A DNA stretch of 64,000 nucleotides from Gamarada debralockiae (lineage: Eukaryota > Ascomycota > Leotiomycetes > Helotiales > Hyphodiscaceae): NCBI GenBank assembly GCA_002803225.1, contig NXFV01001672.1, forward strand, positions 44,644-108,643. Direction: 5' to 3'. The notes beneath the pieces are model-generated. The model worked only from the letters and a program-made list of their open reading frames with translations, ran no database searches and was not told where the DNA came from. This document shows positions 1 to 10,248 of this stretch, piece by piece (within the stretch, counting starts at the first letter, position 1; each line of letters begins with the position of its first letter). The translations under genes and the position numbers were made by a program.

Positions 1-246
1 AATTCGCCTCACTTAATTTGGCTACAGGGGGGTTGACAAGGCGCGCGGGCGTATAGATGTTCGCCCTGTTCTATAATACGTAGGTAGGCTTACACGCCAG
101 CCACTAGCGCTTAAAAGTTATTAAAGGAAAGGTCAACGCCGTATAAAGGACATCTCACTAACTTTCCCTTTGCTTAACACAACCTCACATGTACTTAGGT
201 ACAGTTTTGCCAAACCCTCCCGTTCTCTGTAAACTCACTGTATACC

Positions 247-1464
247 ATGGTTTTTGAGAAGGTAGTTAAGTTATATAAGAAACTTCATAATACAAAGGAG
301 GCATCGATAGCGTTCCCCTCTACACCACCTCCGGCGGCTGTCGTCTCTAAAAGTCCGAATGAAAATCCTCACGACATCTTTCACCTGCTTCCCAGGCTGC
401 CGTCTGAGCTCAGTCTTAAGATCTGGACGCACTATCTCGATGACGCAACACCTCAGATGTACAGGTTTACCCTTCACTATCCGCAACGAATAGCGAAGTG
501 GGATGCTCAGCTCAACCTTCTAGAAGTGGGCGACCAATTGTTTCTCCAACCAATTAAGTGTATTAGCGAAGAGAGCGGGCCGGCGGAAAAGTGTTCCCTG
601 CGGCCTCTTAGGGAATCGACAACCACCCGCCGTATTGCCTCTATGACCTGTGTCCAATCTCGACACGTCGTCCTCAAAATGTATCCAGACACGCTCATGT
701 TCCGACTCTTTCCAAGACGTTGGAGACTCATGGTAGATGGCCCCACCAAAGACTGGGATAGCCCCGATGGAGCAGGCTTTCCAGAGCATGTCCTCCGCTT
801 TAACGGTGCCAAGGATATTTTTATTTTCAACGCCAGCTGGGAGGACCAAGACTCTGCCATCGAAATCGCTAAGCTTAGGGGCCGTCCACCCGATGACTTC
901 CTCAAGATTCGGCACGTGGGCATCGCGGTCGACGAGATTATAAGTCATGTATCATATAGAGCAGGACTACCTCGCTACGGAACATGGAATTGTATGGACA
1001 GATGTACAACGGAAGAGTGCCGGGACTGTTGTCGGGAAGAGCCGCTCCCGGGTTTTCTCTCCCTTTTCCCCCTTATCGAGAAATTCTATATCGCAGGCGT
1101 TCCAAGCTCAAGCACTCATCGACTAGGCGATCATCTACAAGCCGGAAAGGAGCCTTCTACAGACGCGAATTGCCCGTGCCCGATCGAGGGGCCGAGGCAT
1201 TCTTGGCCAATAATTAGGAGCAGCGACGCCTGCGGGTGGTTTGCGATTTACGACAAGCGCTCTATATGTCCATTCCCTAAGTTCAATAGGACTGAGGAGC
1301 TCAGGCAACGGTGGCGTTCGCACTTTCCTTATTATTGGGCACTACACCACTTGGAAATTAGATTCATTCAGCTTTTTGCGTCCGAAGTGCAATGGTTGCG
1401 TATATACATTATAAATGCTTTGTTCTCGGCATTGTTCTTTTCCAGTTGGAGCATACGAAAGTAG
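247..1464 (+). CDS. 2EXR/F-box-like domain protein, function unknown
   Basis: This uninterrupted 405-codon reading frame starts at the first ATG after a short leader. Residues about 47-110 begin with LPRLPSELSLKIWTHYL and continue into a segment pairing basic and hydrophobic residues. That is the usual opening of the fungal 2EXR family, an F-box-like module common in large lineage-specific families of filamentous ascomycetes. A central Cys-rich stretch (CMDRCTTEECRDCC, about residues 248-261) could bind metal but matches no domain I know. The C-terminal 25 residues are hydrophobic and may be read-through of an intron rather than a real tail. No biochemical role is known for this family. The next feature is a decayed gene, so this edge of the window looks like accessory sequence. 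Confidence 0.65.
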   Translation: MVFEKVVKLYKKLHNTKEASIAFPSTPPPAAVVSKSPNENPHDIFHLLPRLPSELSLKIWTHYLDDATPQMYRFTLHYPQRIAKWDAQLNLLEVGDQLFLQPIKCISEESGPAEKCSLRPLRESTTTRRIASMTCVQSRHVVLKMYPDTLMFRLFPRRWRLMVDGPTKDWDSPDGAGFPEHVLRFNGAKDIFIFNASWEDQDSAIEIAKLRGRPPDDFLKIRHVGIAVDEIISHVSYRAGLPRYGTWNCMDRCTTEECRDCCREEPLPGFLSLFPLIEKFYIAGVPSSSTHRLGDHLQAGKEPSTDANCPCPIEGPRHSWPIIRSSDACGWFAIYDKRSICPFPKFNRTEELRQRWRSHFPYYWALHHLEIRFIQLFASEVQWLRIYIINALFSALFFSSWSIRK

Positions 1465-1889
1465 CAAGTGGCTAATGAAAAGCAAGGTCCAACGTGCGAA
1501 TGTGTTGATTCCTCAAGAGGTCCAGCGATAGTTGAGGATGACTCTCTAGGGAAGGTGAGAAATATCGACGTGGAGGTGGGACGATTGTGATTTTCTCAAT
1601 TCTCTCGGGGCTGTTGTATTATCGTACGAATATCAGGATTCGTAAATAGGAATATAATGGCATTTCAAGAGGAGAAACTCTAGAGACAGCGTACAACTTC
1701 TACCCACTCGTTGTCTGTATTGAATTCGACTTTCGTATTATCGTACGCATGCGTGGAGTCTCTAATATACAAAGACGGTAAAGGAGATTAGTAATATCGA
1801 GCATGGAATCAAGTTCTTGATAAAAGATGTGGAAAACGAGACTCTGCAAGGCAGCATAGTAAGGGTTGTGGATCTGAGGGCTTAGATTT

Positions 1890-2424
1890 GTTCATTTTCA
1901 TTGGCATTGGCTCCGACAACCAGCTCTGCCGGGTTGAGGACGTGCGGTAGACAACTTATCTCTATGAGTACATCGACAAATGCAACTTATTCGACGAGCC
2001 GCTTCGAGACCAGGGTTGGTCCTATCTGAAGCCTCACCTGTATCTGGCCATGGCTTTAGCAGAATCTGCTCTCGATATCTACGAGGCACAGGCTGGTATT
2101 GACAAGTGTTTGACCCGTGAGTATTTTACGAGGTTCTAGCCTTTTTCTGCATATAACTGACACCGCCATTCTTAATAGTAAAGAAAGCTGGAGACAAAGC
2201 AGTCTTGACAAAGACCTGAGTCGGTGACATGGTATGCAAGAACGCTGAGGTGCGCAGACGCGGACGAAGCTTCTTCCAGTCTCTTGGCAGAAGCATCAAG
2301 CGTTTGAGAACCCCAAGTCATACGAAATCCCCTTCCCCGAAGAGATTGTCTTGGAGACCGCAAGCGCAGATGAGCTAGAGACAGGGAATGTTCTGGAGCA
2401 AGCTGTGAAATACTCTTCGACATA
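1890..2424 (+). pseudogene. Decayed gene fragment, unrecognised
   Basis: Two coding-like blocks lie in a row on the plus strand. Block one (about 1890-2116) reads SDNQLCRVEDV, then an in-frame TAG at about 1948-1950, then YLYEYIDKCNLFDE and YLKPHLYLAMALAES. A plausible intron (GTGAGT donor at about 2117, AATAG acceptor near 2178) follows. Block two ends with FENPKSYEIPFPEEIVLE and stops at 2424. The frame between the blocks is broken, including a TGA about 40 nt after the acceptor, so no single intact protein can be read. I do not recognise the family. The stretch 1465-1889 upstream holds no coherent frame, only scattered AT-rich sequence with GTATTATCGTACG repeated near 1615 and 1735. Confidence 0.4.
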
Positions 2425-2549
2425 GTACGATAGAACAATAGAAGCTCTCTCAGCTTGAACGAGCCTTTAATTTTCAAACCCCCGTGAAGGGAAGACATGT
2501 AAAATACCCCAAAAGTGGAAATGCCTTTGATACAACCAAACGAAAACCC

Positions 2550-3316
2550 TCACTTCGTCCCATTAACTTGCTTCACCAACTTACCCTCCGTCTTCTCTAC
2601 ATACTCCACCAAGTCCTCTATCGTACACACCTTCAACCCCCACTTCTTTCCAAAAGCCAAGCATCCATCTCTCCGCATCATTCCAGGCTCCCTCATCATC
2701 GTCTGTCCGACAATCTCCTCCCCATCCTCCACCATCTCGCATATGACACCGACTTGTGGTTTCCCCGCCAATCTACAGAACTCAACAGCAGCTTCCGTAT
2801 GCCCCACTCTCTCCCTCACCCCACCTTCCTTTGCCCTCAAAGGGAAAACATGACCTGGTCTCCTCAACTGCTCTTTCGTGCCCGTCTTACTTGCCAACGT
2901 TCTACAAGTCAGCGCTCTATCATGTGCGCTGATACCCGTAGTCGTCTCTGGCAGATTCGCATCAACGGAAATTGTGTAGGCAGTTCGATTGGGGTCTTCG
3001 TTGCTGTTGACCATTTGCGGGAGATCGAAGTGCTTTGTGAGGGAGGGAGTCATGGGTGCGCAGATGAGGCCGGAGGTGTAGCGGACCATGAAGGCCATCT
3101 TCTCGGTTGTCATGTCTGAGGCGGCGATTATGAGGTCGCCTTCATTTTCGCGGGAGAGGTCGTCGAGGACTATTATGAATTCGCCATTTTCTGGGCACAT
3201 GTCAGCGTGGATGTCGAGGAAGAGCGCCGAAAGAAATTGGGAAGCATTGTCTTACTAAATGCTTGAATCGTATCTTCTATTGAGTCAAACTCGTTCGCAA
3301 TGTCTGAAGAAGGCAT
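2550..3316 (-). CDS. RIB3: 3,4-dihydroxy-2-butanone 4-phosphate synthase
   Basis: Exons are 3316-3256 and 3190-2550 (minus strand); joined they give 233 residues. The intron has a GTAAGA donor and a CCCAG acceptor, and the join reads QAF-KNGEFIIVLDD. The enzyme splits ribulose 5-phosphate into formate and 3,4-dihydroxy-2-butanone 4-phosphate, the four-carbon precursor of riboflavin. Family signatures are the acidic metal-binding loop DDLSRENEGDLIIAASDM near the N-terminus, the RYTSGLICAPM segment, the TGISAHDRA motif and GHVFPLRAKEGGV in the second half. Length matches fungal RIB3 (about 200-235 residues). It is transcribed head-to-head with COQ3; the 478-nt gap between the start codons must hold both promoters. 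The call is secure. Confidence 0.95.
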
Positions 3317-3794
3317 TTTTGAATAAGTCACTCTTTCAACACCGAGATGAAAAATATATTTGCCCCGCTTCGCCGGTTTCGCTCGGAGGTGCAACAGATC
3401 CCTTTTAAGGAAAATTACTTGTATGCGGAGAATAAAGAAAGTCTTTTGTTAAGGAAACAGAAGATACTAGTTCCCAAGATACGAAGGAGAAATAGTTTTA
3501 CAAAGATCTTATGAAATACGGATCCCGAACAAAAGGAACGGGGATGTCTTCGGAGACTACCTACGGGGGTGCTTATATGACGTTAGCCCGAGTCGGCAGG
3601 ATTTTCCAGGGGCCTCTCACTAGGCCGAGGCTGGCTTACAGAGGCGATTGTATTTTCTTGTCAGCAATCAACACGCCTCACACTCAAGCTGAATCATCAG
3701 ACAGTCAGGACTCTTCGGAGTCATCGACGGGCTCTCCTTCCGCTCCATGACCAATCTCAACCTGTCAAGCAAATAACTGGTCAATTGGATAACA
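3317..3794. promoter_or_regulatory. Shared divergent promoter region of RIB3 and COQ3
   Basis: This 478-nt gap separates the two start codons. It contains a C/T-rich stretch near 3740-3790 just ahead of COQ3. A small plus-strand frame at 3511-3750 begins MKYGSRTKGTG and resembles no family; I regard it as leader sequence. No specific operator was recognised. Confidence 0.5.
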
Positions 3795-4658
3795 ATGGTC
3801 TCAGCTGCATCACCACTCCTCCCGACCTCCCTCCGGAACCTGAACCTGCTCCTCCGAACAGCTCCTCGATTCGTCCGAAAACAATTCCAAGTCCGCTGTC
3901 ACAGCACATCCTCCTCTGTGAATCCGACAGAAGTGTCGCACTTCAATGCCCTCGCCTCAACATGGTGGGATCCGCATGGCTCCTCGCGGCTCCTCCATCT
4001 CATGAACCCTCTTCGCCATGATTTCATCCGCGGCTGCCATGCCTCCCAACCCAAACCTCCTCCAACCTCGGGGTTACGCTATCTAGATATTGGCTGTGGA
4101 GGAGGTATATTCGCTGAGAGCGCTGCTCGACTCCCAGGAGTAGGGAGTGTAACGGCCATCGATCCCTCCCCCGAAGTCCTCTCTGTAGCCAAAGGTCATG
4201 CGCGCCGCGATCCTGGATTACGAGGCAAATTGACCTATCTCAACACCTCGATCGAATCCCTCCCCATTCCCAAATCCGTTGACGAACAATACGATGTTCT
4301 CTCTCTCTTCGAAGTGATAGAACACATTACCCATCCAGCCGAGTTTCTAGATACCTGTGCTCTATTCGTGAAGCCTGGTGGATGGATCATCATGAGCACG
4401 ATTGCACGGACGTGGATGAGTTGGCTGACGACGAAAGTCGTGGCTGAGGATATTGTGGGCATTGTGCCGAAGGGGACGCATGATTGGGAGAAGTATATTA
4501 ATGAGGAGGAGTTGAGGGGGTATTTTTTGAAGGAGAGAGGGTGGAACAGTCCGAAGGTTATGGGGGTTGTTTATGTGCCTGGTTTGGGGTGGAGGGAGGT
4601 TAGGGGGGGTGAGAGAGTTGGGAATTACTTTTTTGGGATTAGGAAGGATGAGATGTGA
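3795..4658 (+). CDS. COQ3: Ubiquinone biosynthesis O-methyltransferase, mitochondrial
   Basis: This intronless gene encodes 287 residues. The first about 40 residues are rich in Arg, Ser and Leu without acids, typical of a mitochondrial presequence. The class I SAM-dependent methyltransferase core follows: motif I is LDIGCGGG at residues 97-104, the acidic ribose-binding residue lies in TAIDPSPEV, and FEVIEHITHP is the post-motif segment of the COQ3/UbiG family. HFNALASTWWDPHG before the fold is also diagnostic. COQ3 performs both O-methylations of the quinone ring on the matrix side of the inner membrane as part of the CoQ synthome. The ATG at 3795 is preferred because the downstream sequence is an apt targeting peptide. 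It is paired head-to-head with RIB3. Confidence 0.93.
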   Translation: MVSAASPLLPTSLRNLNLLLRTAPRFVRKQFQVRCHSTSSSVNPTEVSHFNALASTWWDPHGSSRLLHLMNPLRHDFIRGCHASQPKPPPTSGLRYLDIGCGGGIFAESAARLPGVGSVTAIDPSPEVLSVAKGHARRDPGLRGKLTYLNTSIESLPIPKSVDEQYDVLSLFEVIEHITHPAEFLDTCALFVKPGGWIIMSTIARTWMSWLTTKVVAEDIVGIVPKGTHDWEKYINEEELRGYFLKERGWNSPKVMGVVYVPGLGWREVRGGERVGNYFFGIRKDEM

Positions 4659-4894
4659 GGATTCAGGGGCGGCTTTGAGGGTGTTGCGGCCTTGCTTCGC
4701 TGACTCTTGAGAGGAGTGGTTCTTAGATGAGAAATGAATGAAGTTGTGTTGAAGTAGATGACGGCTGTGGCCAGCTCATCTTGTAGATCATTGTAACAAT
4801 AGAAAAAAAGGGAGGAATTCAAGAAGCAATTGAAGTCTTCAAATTGCGTATTGACTAAACACTACAAATCTTACAAGTCCATATCAGGGTAATA

Positions 4895-6544
4895 TCATCC
4901 AAGCCTGACCCTCTTCCATACCCTCATACACTCCTGCAAGTCCATAGCTAACGAGCCATGCGCCGCGGTAACAGAGTCCTCAATAACAGACAGTACCAAA
5001 CTCGCATACGCAAACATAACCTGTCCCTCTTTCAAAACCATATAGTCCGCCCTCCTGATCCCCCCATTATCAACAAAAGCCTTCCATCCATCCAACATCT
5101 TCGCCAACTCACCCGCCATCTCTGGCTCATTCACCATTCTCCAGAGCAACACCTCCACCACCCTCTTCAAATTGTGCTCCTCATCCACATGCTCCTCTTT
5201 CTTCAACCAAGCAAGATTATGCTCGGCAACTAATCTGTTATCCCACTTAGGGCTCTGCATCGCCTCAAGCATTCTCTGCTCCGCTCTCTTCGCCTCCCTC
5301 CTCCTCGCATCATTAAGCTCATCAACCCAATCGTTATGACTCTTCATCTGTCTCTCCCTAATAGCCCTAGCCTTCTCCTCAGGAGGAAGCTGATTCTCCC
5401 TGATCATCGCCGCGTTCTGATCTCTCATCTTCCGCATTTGCACTTCTCTTTTCTCTTCCTCATCATTATACTTGGTAGCCCATTCCGGAGTAAGAGATTC
5501 TTCGACGACATTCATGAGGACGAGGATACCGCAGGGGATAGTTGCTGCTTTGGCGAATGACAGGATTTGAGAGGGGATTTTGTAGTTCCAGAGCACGGTT
5601 TGGGAACTTGTTCCGAGTGCTGTGATGGCGCTTGCGAACCAGATCCCTGTTGTGTTCATGCCAGCTTCGTCGACTTCAAGGTGGGAAATGTTGAGGCTGT
5701 CGAATAGTTGGGAGTCGAAGTCATCGGGGATGGCGGTTACGAGGCCGTTTGTGCCGATTTGACATCTGATTGCTGGTGGGGATTCTTCTGGGACTGGGAT
5801 GTACTTGGAAGATGAGTATCTCTTCTCTTCGACCTGAACAAATCCGTTGGTCTCGTTCTCCAAAGGCTGCTTTTCGTCGGTCTTCGTGACTGGTATGGTT
5901 GGAGGTAGGCCTTTAATCAGAACCCAATACGGAGGAAGAGAGTTATGGTCTCTCATTCCCCAATCAGAAGACCAATGAACAGTCAACGAAAGATGCCCAT
6001 CCGAGTCATCCAACGGTGCAATCTTCAAAACAGCTTCATGTCGATCCGCAGAAAGTAAAAGGGGAGTCCCTGTCGGTACCCATAATCCACTTCCCCTCAA
6101 CATACGAAAGCCAGTTGGATCGGGAACCGCGCCCAAATCTAACAGAAACGATACAAGTTCCTCAAACCCAACCTCAGCCTGGGGTTGTCGTAGTTGATCA
6201 TGGTAATCGATTCTCTGGGTCTTCAAGCCGATGATGTTGGTCTTCCAGTTGAAAATCGTCCAGGACCCACCGGGAATTTGGCTTGGGTGTTCACATAATC
6301 GCCAATATTCCTTGCACTGCTCCTCGCGATGTAAAGGGGCAATTGTATAGCGGGGTAGTTCGACTTCAATCACGTGGTTGATTACATCCCCACGCGTTAT
6401 GCCTGCGAGACGTCCGCGACGCAGAATGCGGCGGACTTTGGCTACCGTTGCGAGAGTTGCGATAGTATTGTAGATTATCGGCAACACCCCCAAGACGGCG
6501 AGCGGAACGCCAATGTAGGTGATGACATCTGGGCCTGAGACCAT
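4895..6544 (-). CDS. Uncharacterised fungal membrane-anchored protein, 549 aa
   Basis: One uninterrupted minus-strand frame encodes 549 residues. Residues about 6-35 form a hydrophobic segment (YIGVPLAVLGVLPIIYN), so the protein is probably anchored by its N-terminus with a basic stretch (KVRRILRRGR) just after it. Two further weakly hydrophobic segments lie near residues 300-350. A charged helical segment at about 365-430, rich in E, K, R and Q, is predicted coiled-coil by eye. No catalytic motif or named domain was recognised. Proteins with this N-terminus are, as I recall, conserved but unnamed in filamentous ascomycetes. The length of the frame and normal codon use support a real gene. 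It diverges from the carboxypeptidase gene, with about 550 nt between the start codons. Confidence 0.75.
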   Translation of the reverse strand: MVSGPDVITYIGVPLAVLGVLPIIYNTIATLATVAKVRRILRRGRLAGITRGDVINHVIEVELPRYTIAPLHREEQCKEYWRLCEHPSQIPGGSWTIFNWKTNIIGLKTQRIDYHDQLRQPQAEVGFEELVSFLLDLGAVPDPTGFRMLRGSGLWVPTGTPLLLSADRHEAVLKIAPLDDSDGHLSLTVHWSSDWGMRDHNSLPPYWVLIKGLPPTIPVTKTDEKQPLENETNGFVQVEEKRYSSSKYIPVPEESPPAIRCQIGTNGLVTAIPDDFDSQLFDSLNISHLEVDEAGMNTTGIWFASAITALGTSSQTVLWNYKIPSQILSFAKAATIPCGILVLMNVVEESLTPEWATKYNDEEEKREVQMRKMRDQNAAMIRENQLPPEEKARAIRERQMKSHNDWVDELNDARRREAKRAEQRMLEAMQSPKWDNRLVAEHNLAWLKKEEHVDEEHNLKRVVEVLLWRMVNEPEMAGELAKMLDGWKAFVDNGGIRRADYMVLKEGQVMFAYASLVLSVIEDSVTAAHGSLAMDLQECMRVWKRVRLG

Positions 6545-7091
6545 TTTGGATCATAGGAGAGTGCCAATTTGGCTGTCTACTTGACTGTTTTCCTGTGTTC
6601 ACGAAGCCGCGAGAACCTGGTATTTGAATGTTCCATCAATAGGGGCAGATTTGACGGCAGACTTTCTTGTCCATAAAAAGAAAAGGGCTACTGCCGGGCT
6701 GCAGGTACACGGGATGGCAGCGCACTGGCGCAAGGATTCAGCCTCACGTGAAAACTCATCTAAAAGTCTGGGGAACTGCAAATTGACGCAGATCCCATAG
6801 ATTGGGATGCTAACTTTGACCTGCCTTGGGTGACATAATAGAATGTTTCTCTGAAATTGGACCGATTTGGATGAGGATTTATGTGTTGATATCGTGATAT
6901 GTATGTATTTGTAAAAGGCTGTTGAAAGACGCGTGTAACTGAGACCCAAATACGAGTCCGGTAGTGTGGGGACTAGTTTTCTGCAGGATCTAGAAAGGAT
7001 CATCAACATGGGAGCTGAAATCCGACCTCCTCCTTCCTTCTTCTCTTCATTCATTCAGCTGTTTTGAGAAATTGAACATGAGTGAATCACC
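6545..7091. other. Intergenic region between two divergent genes
   Basis: This 547-nt gap separates the start codons of the 549-aa protein (minus) and the carboxypeptidase (plus). It has a pyrimidine-rich stretch at about 7026-7060 just ahead of the carboxypeptidase ATG. A minus-strand frame of 151 codons (6599-7054) is compositionally poor and lacks family features; I do not call it a gene. Confidence 0.4.
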
Positions 7092-9363
7092 ATGTATTTT
7101 CTTCTTACCCTCCTCCTTCTTTCAATCACGCTCGCTCAATACCCTCCTGCGTCGAATTTAACGACCATAGTCTCTCCCGTAGACGGCAACATTACAATCT
7201 CTTACAAACAGCCACCACCAGGCACCTGCCAAACGGTTTTCGACACGCAACAGCAGTATACTGGATGGGTTCATATCCCCGGTAACTACTCGACAAACAC
7301 ATTCTTTTGGTTTATTGCAGCGCGGGATCCAACTACACAGCTCACGATATGGCTGAACGGAGGACCGGGCTCGAGCTCCATGATCGGATTGTTCACTGAG
7401 AATGGGCCATGCGAGATTGTGCAGCTCGCGGAGGGGACATTTGGGACCAGAGCAAGGGATTGGGGATGGGATAGAGGATCCAATGTCCTGTACATTGATC
7501 AGGTATGAAAAGATTTTGGTGTACCACGAACTCGTTGCTCTGGTGTTGAAGGATTCGAAGGATCCTGGGAAATGATTAAGGCTTGGCAAAACTCAACCAA
7601 ATGCGTTCTGGTGATAGTTGATGAGACGGATTAATATGCGCGACGGGGCTGTCGGGCCTTTCGAGTCCACTGCTTTTCGATCAATCAAGTGAATTGATGC
7701 CTTGCGTTTTGGTTTCGCGCGGCTCTTCTATTTTCTGCTAGAACCCTTTGACTGACCCTTTTACCAGCCAAACCAAGTAGGCTTTTCATACGATACTCCA
7801 ACAAATTGCTCCCTCGACCTTCTTACCTCCGATCTTTACACCCCCGAACAAAAGCTACCAAATTCCCAGCCAGCGGATACGTTCATGAATGGCACCTTCA
7901 GCTCCTTAAACGTGAACAACACCGCGAATACTACCGAAATAGCTGGCATGGCTATTTGGCACATGCTTCAGGGATTTCTCGGCGCTTTCCCACAATACAG
8001 TCCCGAAAATAGTACCTCAATGAGGGTTCACTTGTTCGCAGAGAGCTATGGAGGGAAGTACGGCCCAGCGTTCGCAACTATATGGGAGCAACAGAACTTG
8101 CGGCGGTCAAATGGAACGCTATCCAAGAATGGCACCATAGACATTAAGCTCGCATCCTTGGGCATAGTCAATGGCTGCGTGGACGACCTTATTCAAGCCC
8201 CATACTACCCCATTATGGCGGTCAACAACACCTACGGACTCACTGCCATAAATCCAACGAGAGCCAAGCTAGCTAATGCAAGCTTTTACGCGTCTGGTGG
8301 CTGTCAAGACCTCATTACGCAGTGTCGAACAGCTGTAGTGACACAGGATCCCAACAATGAAGGCGATGTCTCTATTGTCAACGATATATGCGCCGCTGCA
8401 TATAGTTCCTGTACGACGAACGTGATGGAGCCATACTATGATGCTGGTAGAAGCGTCTACGATATTGGACATTACCTCCCAGACCCTTTTCCTCCTCAAG
8501 ATTACCTCGAATACTTGAATACGGCTGAGTTCCAGGCTGCGATTGGCTCGCCGCTCAACTACACACAGACTAATTTTCAAGTGGTCGACGCTTTCACATC
8601 CACCGGAGACTATGAGCGCCAAGCTCTGGTTCCAAATATCGCGGAACTCTTGAATTCTGGTATTCGTGTGGGCTTGATGTATGGCGACCGAGACTATATC
8701 TGCAATTGGCTTGGTGGAGAAGCCATTTCGCTTGCAATAGCAGCTCAAGCAGCTGGCACTTACGCATCTCTTTTCCCGGCCGCAGGTTACGCACCTATAA
8801 TCACCAACACCTCCTACATCGGCGGTGTTGTCCGCCAATACGGCAACCTTTCATTCTCCCGCATCTACGACGCCGGCCACAGCGTCCCAGCCTACCAACC
8901 CGAAACCGCCTTCGAGGTCTTCGCCCGAATCATGACAGGAACCTCTCTATCAACAGGCGCAGCAGTCGATCTTTCTGTGTACAACACCTCTGGCCCTCTG
9001 AACGCAACGCATACAAACACCCTTCCCAATTCCCCTGGACCAACTTGCTGGCTGAGGAATATTCCCGGGACCTGCACCGATAATCAGAAGAACATGATTA
9101 TAGATGACCAAGGGGCCATTATTGGTGGAGTCCTTTACAATGCTGCGTCTGACTACAGCGGGCCTGGCACGACGTCCACGCCAACGGCTGGCGCTTCTGG
9201 TGGCTCGGGGTCTGTATCAACAACTACGACGACAGAAGTTCTCACTGGTCTCTTTACAGCGACAGCCACACCAACCCCCAGCAAGAAATCGTTTGGCGTT
9301 TCCTCCTTACACCTTAACCCGTTTCTTCTCGGCATACCTCTTCTCCTCATTTCGTTCTCCTAA
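7092..9363 (+). CDS. Secreted serine carboxypeptidase (S10 family), probably GPI-anchored
   Basis: Exons 7092-7502 and 7768-9363 give 668 residues. The 265-nt intron (GTATGA donor, TTACCAG acceptor) joins LYIDQ to PNQVGFSYDTPTN, a conserved S10 segment. A signal peptide covers the first about 16 residues. Catalytic features are the oxyanion-hole segment WLNGGPGSSS, the nucleophile Ser230 in ESYGGKYGP (families usually have ESYAG or ESYGG), the Asp box YGDRDYICNW near residue 445 and His508 in GHSVPAYQPE. A Ser/Thr-rich linker (about 605-645) and a hydrophobic C-terminus (NPFLLGIPLLLISFS) suggest a GPI anchor and wall or plasma-membrane retention. The protein resembles fungal carboxypeptidase S1-type enzymes, which remove C-terminal residues from peptides. 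Many N-x-S/T sites fit secretion. Confidence 0.92.
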
Positions 9364-10246
9364 AACATCGAACTGTCTTTGGCAAATAAAAGCATGCTCT
9401 CAAAGAGCACGTGGTGGTGGGGGCGTATGGGCGTCGTCAGATTTGTACAATCATTCATTCTAGGTGAAGCATTCATTGGTAGGTGGTAGTGAGCATCAAG
9501 GGCCGGATGGATCGCTCTATTACAATGGTTGCCAGGCCCATGGAATCATCTTGGGCTTTTCTCGCATTATACCCTGCTCTCATAGACGAGCATAAAATGT
9601 GGCGTTTGGTACTGTGTTGTTGTAATCAGGGATGAGACGAGATGGGCATGATAGATAAGATGCACGAATCAGTAGAATAATCAAAATTCTAATGATCTGA
9701 CTTGAAATCCAATCGCTTGGTCTTGAACGATTCAGCCCTTCTTTCCTGGGTTGTCTGTATGCGCCTTCACGGCTTCCAAACAAAGCAAATTCCAAAACCG
9801 GCCAAAGTTTCTATCCTCATCCTCATCTCAAAATTCGCGAGACTTAAGAATGCTGCCAGGGAAATCGCGCATCCAGTAGTTGAAAAGAGTAGTATTTACG
9901 GAGGACCGCTAAGTCTCGAATCTCCATCGATTCCTCTCGACGAGCTTTTCCCCATTTCCAAGGTTCTGCCTCTCAATTCATAGAACATGAAGGCAGTTGG
10001 ATAAAGGGGCAGTGGGGTCACAAGGAAATCACAAAGGCTTCACGAGAGACATTGTAGTGTAGTTTAGATGATTGAATTTCATTTTCCATCATCCACTCCG
10101 TTCAGCCCAGAAGACTAGATGTCTCCAGCCGAAGACCAATTCCTCTTTGATATGTCAAGAGACCTTCGATGGAATTTGAGTCTTCCTAAAATTGTCTCGG
10201 GCAGAAAGCTAATTTGAGTCTTCCCAAAATTATCTCCAGCCAGAGA
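9364..10246. other. Intergenic region with a 38-nt tandem duplication
   Basis: No gene could be supported. Short frames on both strands (for example 9702-9983 plus) have no family features. Near the right end is a 38-nt tandem duplication, described separately. Confidence 0.4.
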
Positions 10247-10248
10247 TC
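10173..10248. repeat. Two tandem copies of a 38-nt unit
   Basis: Unit one (10173-10210) and unit two (10211-10248) both begin AATTTGAGTCTTCC and continue AAAATT-TCTC. They differ at about seven positions. A shorter related stretch (GATGTCTCCAGCCGAAGACC) lies about 60 nt upstream. Confidence 0.7.

Noticed and set aside
2484..3119. Plus-strand frame of 211 codons
   Set aside because: It lies antisense to RIB3 exon 2, whose family motifs are unmistakable; the plus frame has no features of its own.
8269..8838. Minus-strand frame of 189 codons
   Set aside because: Shadow of carboxypeptidase exon 2, which carries the catalytic residues.
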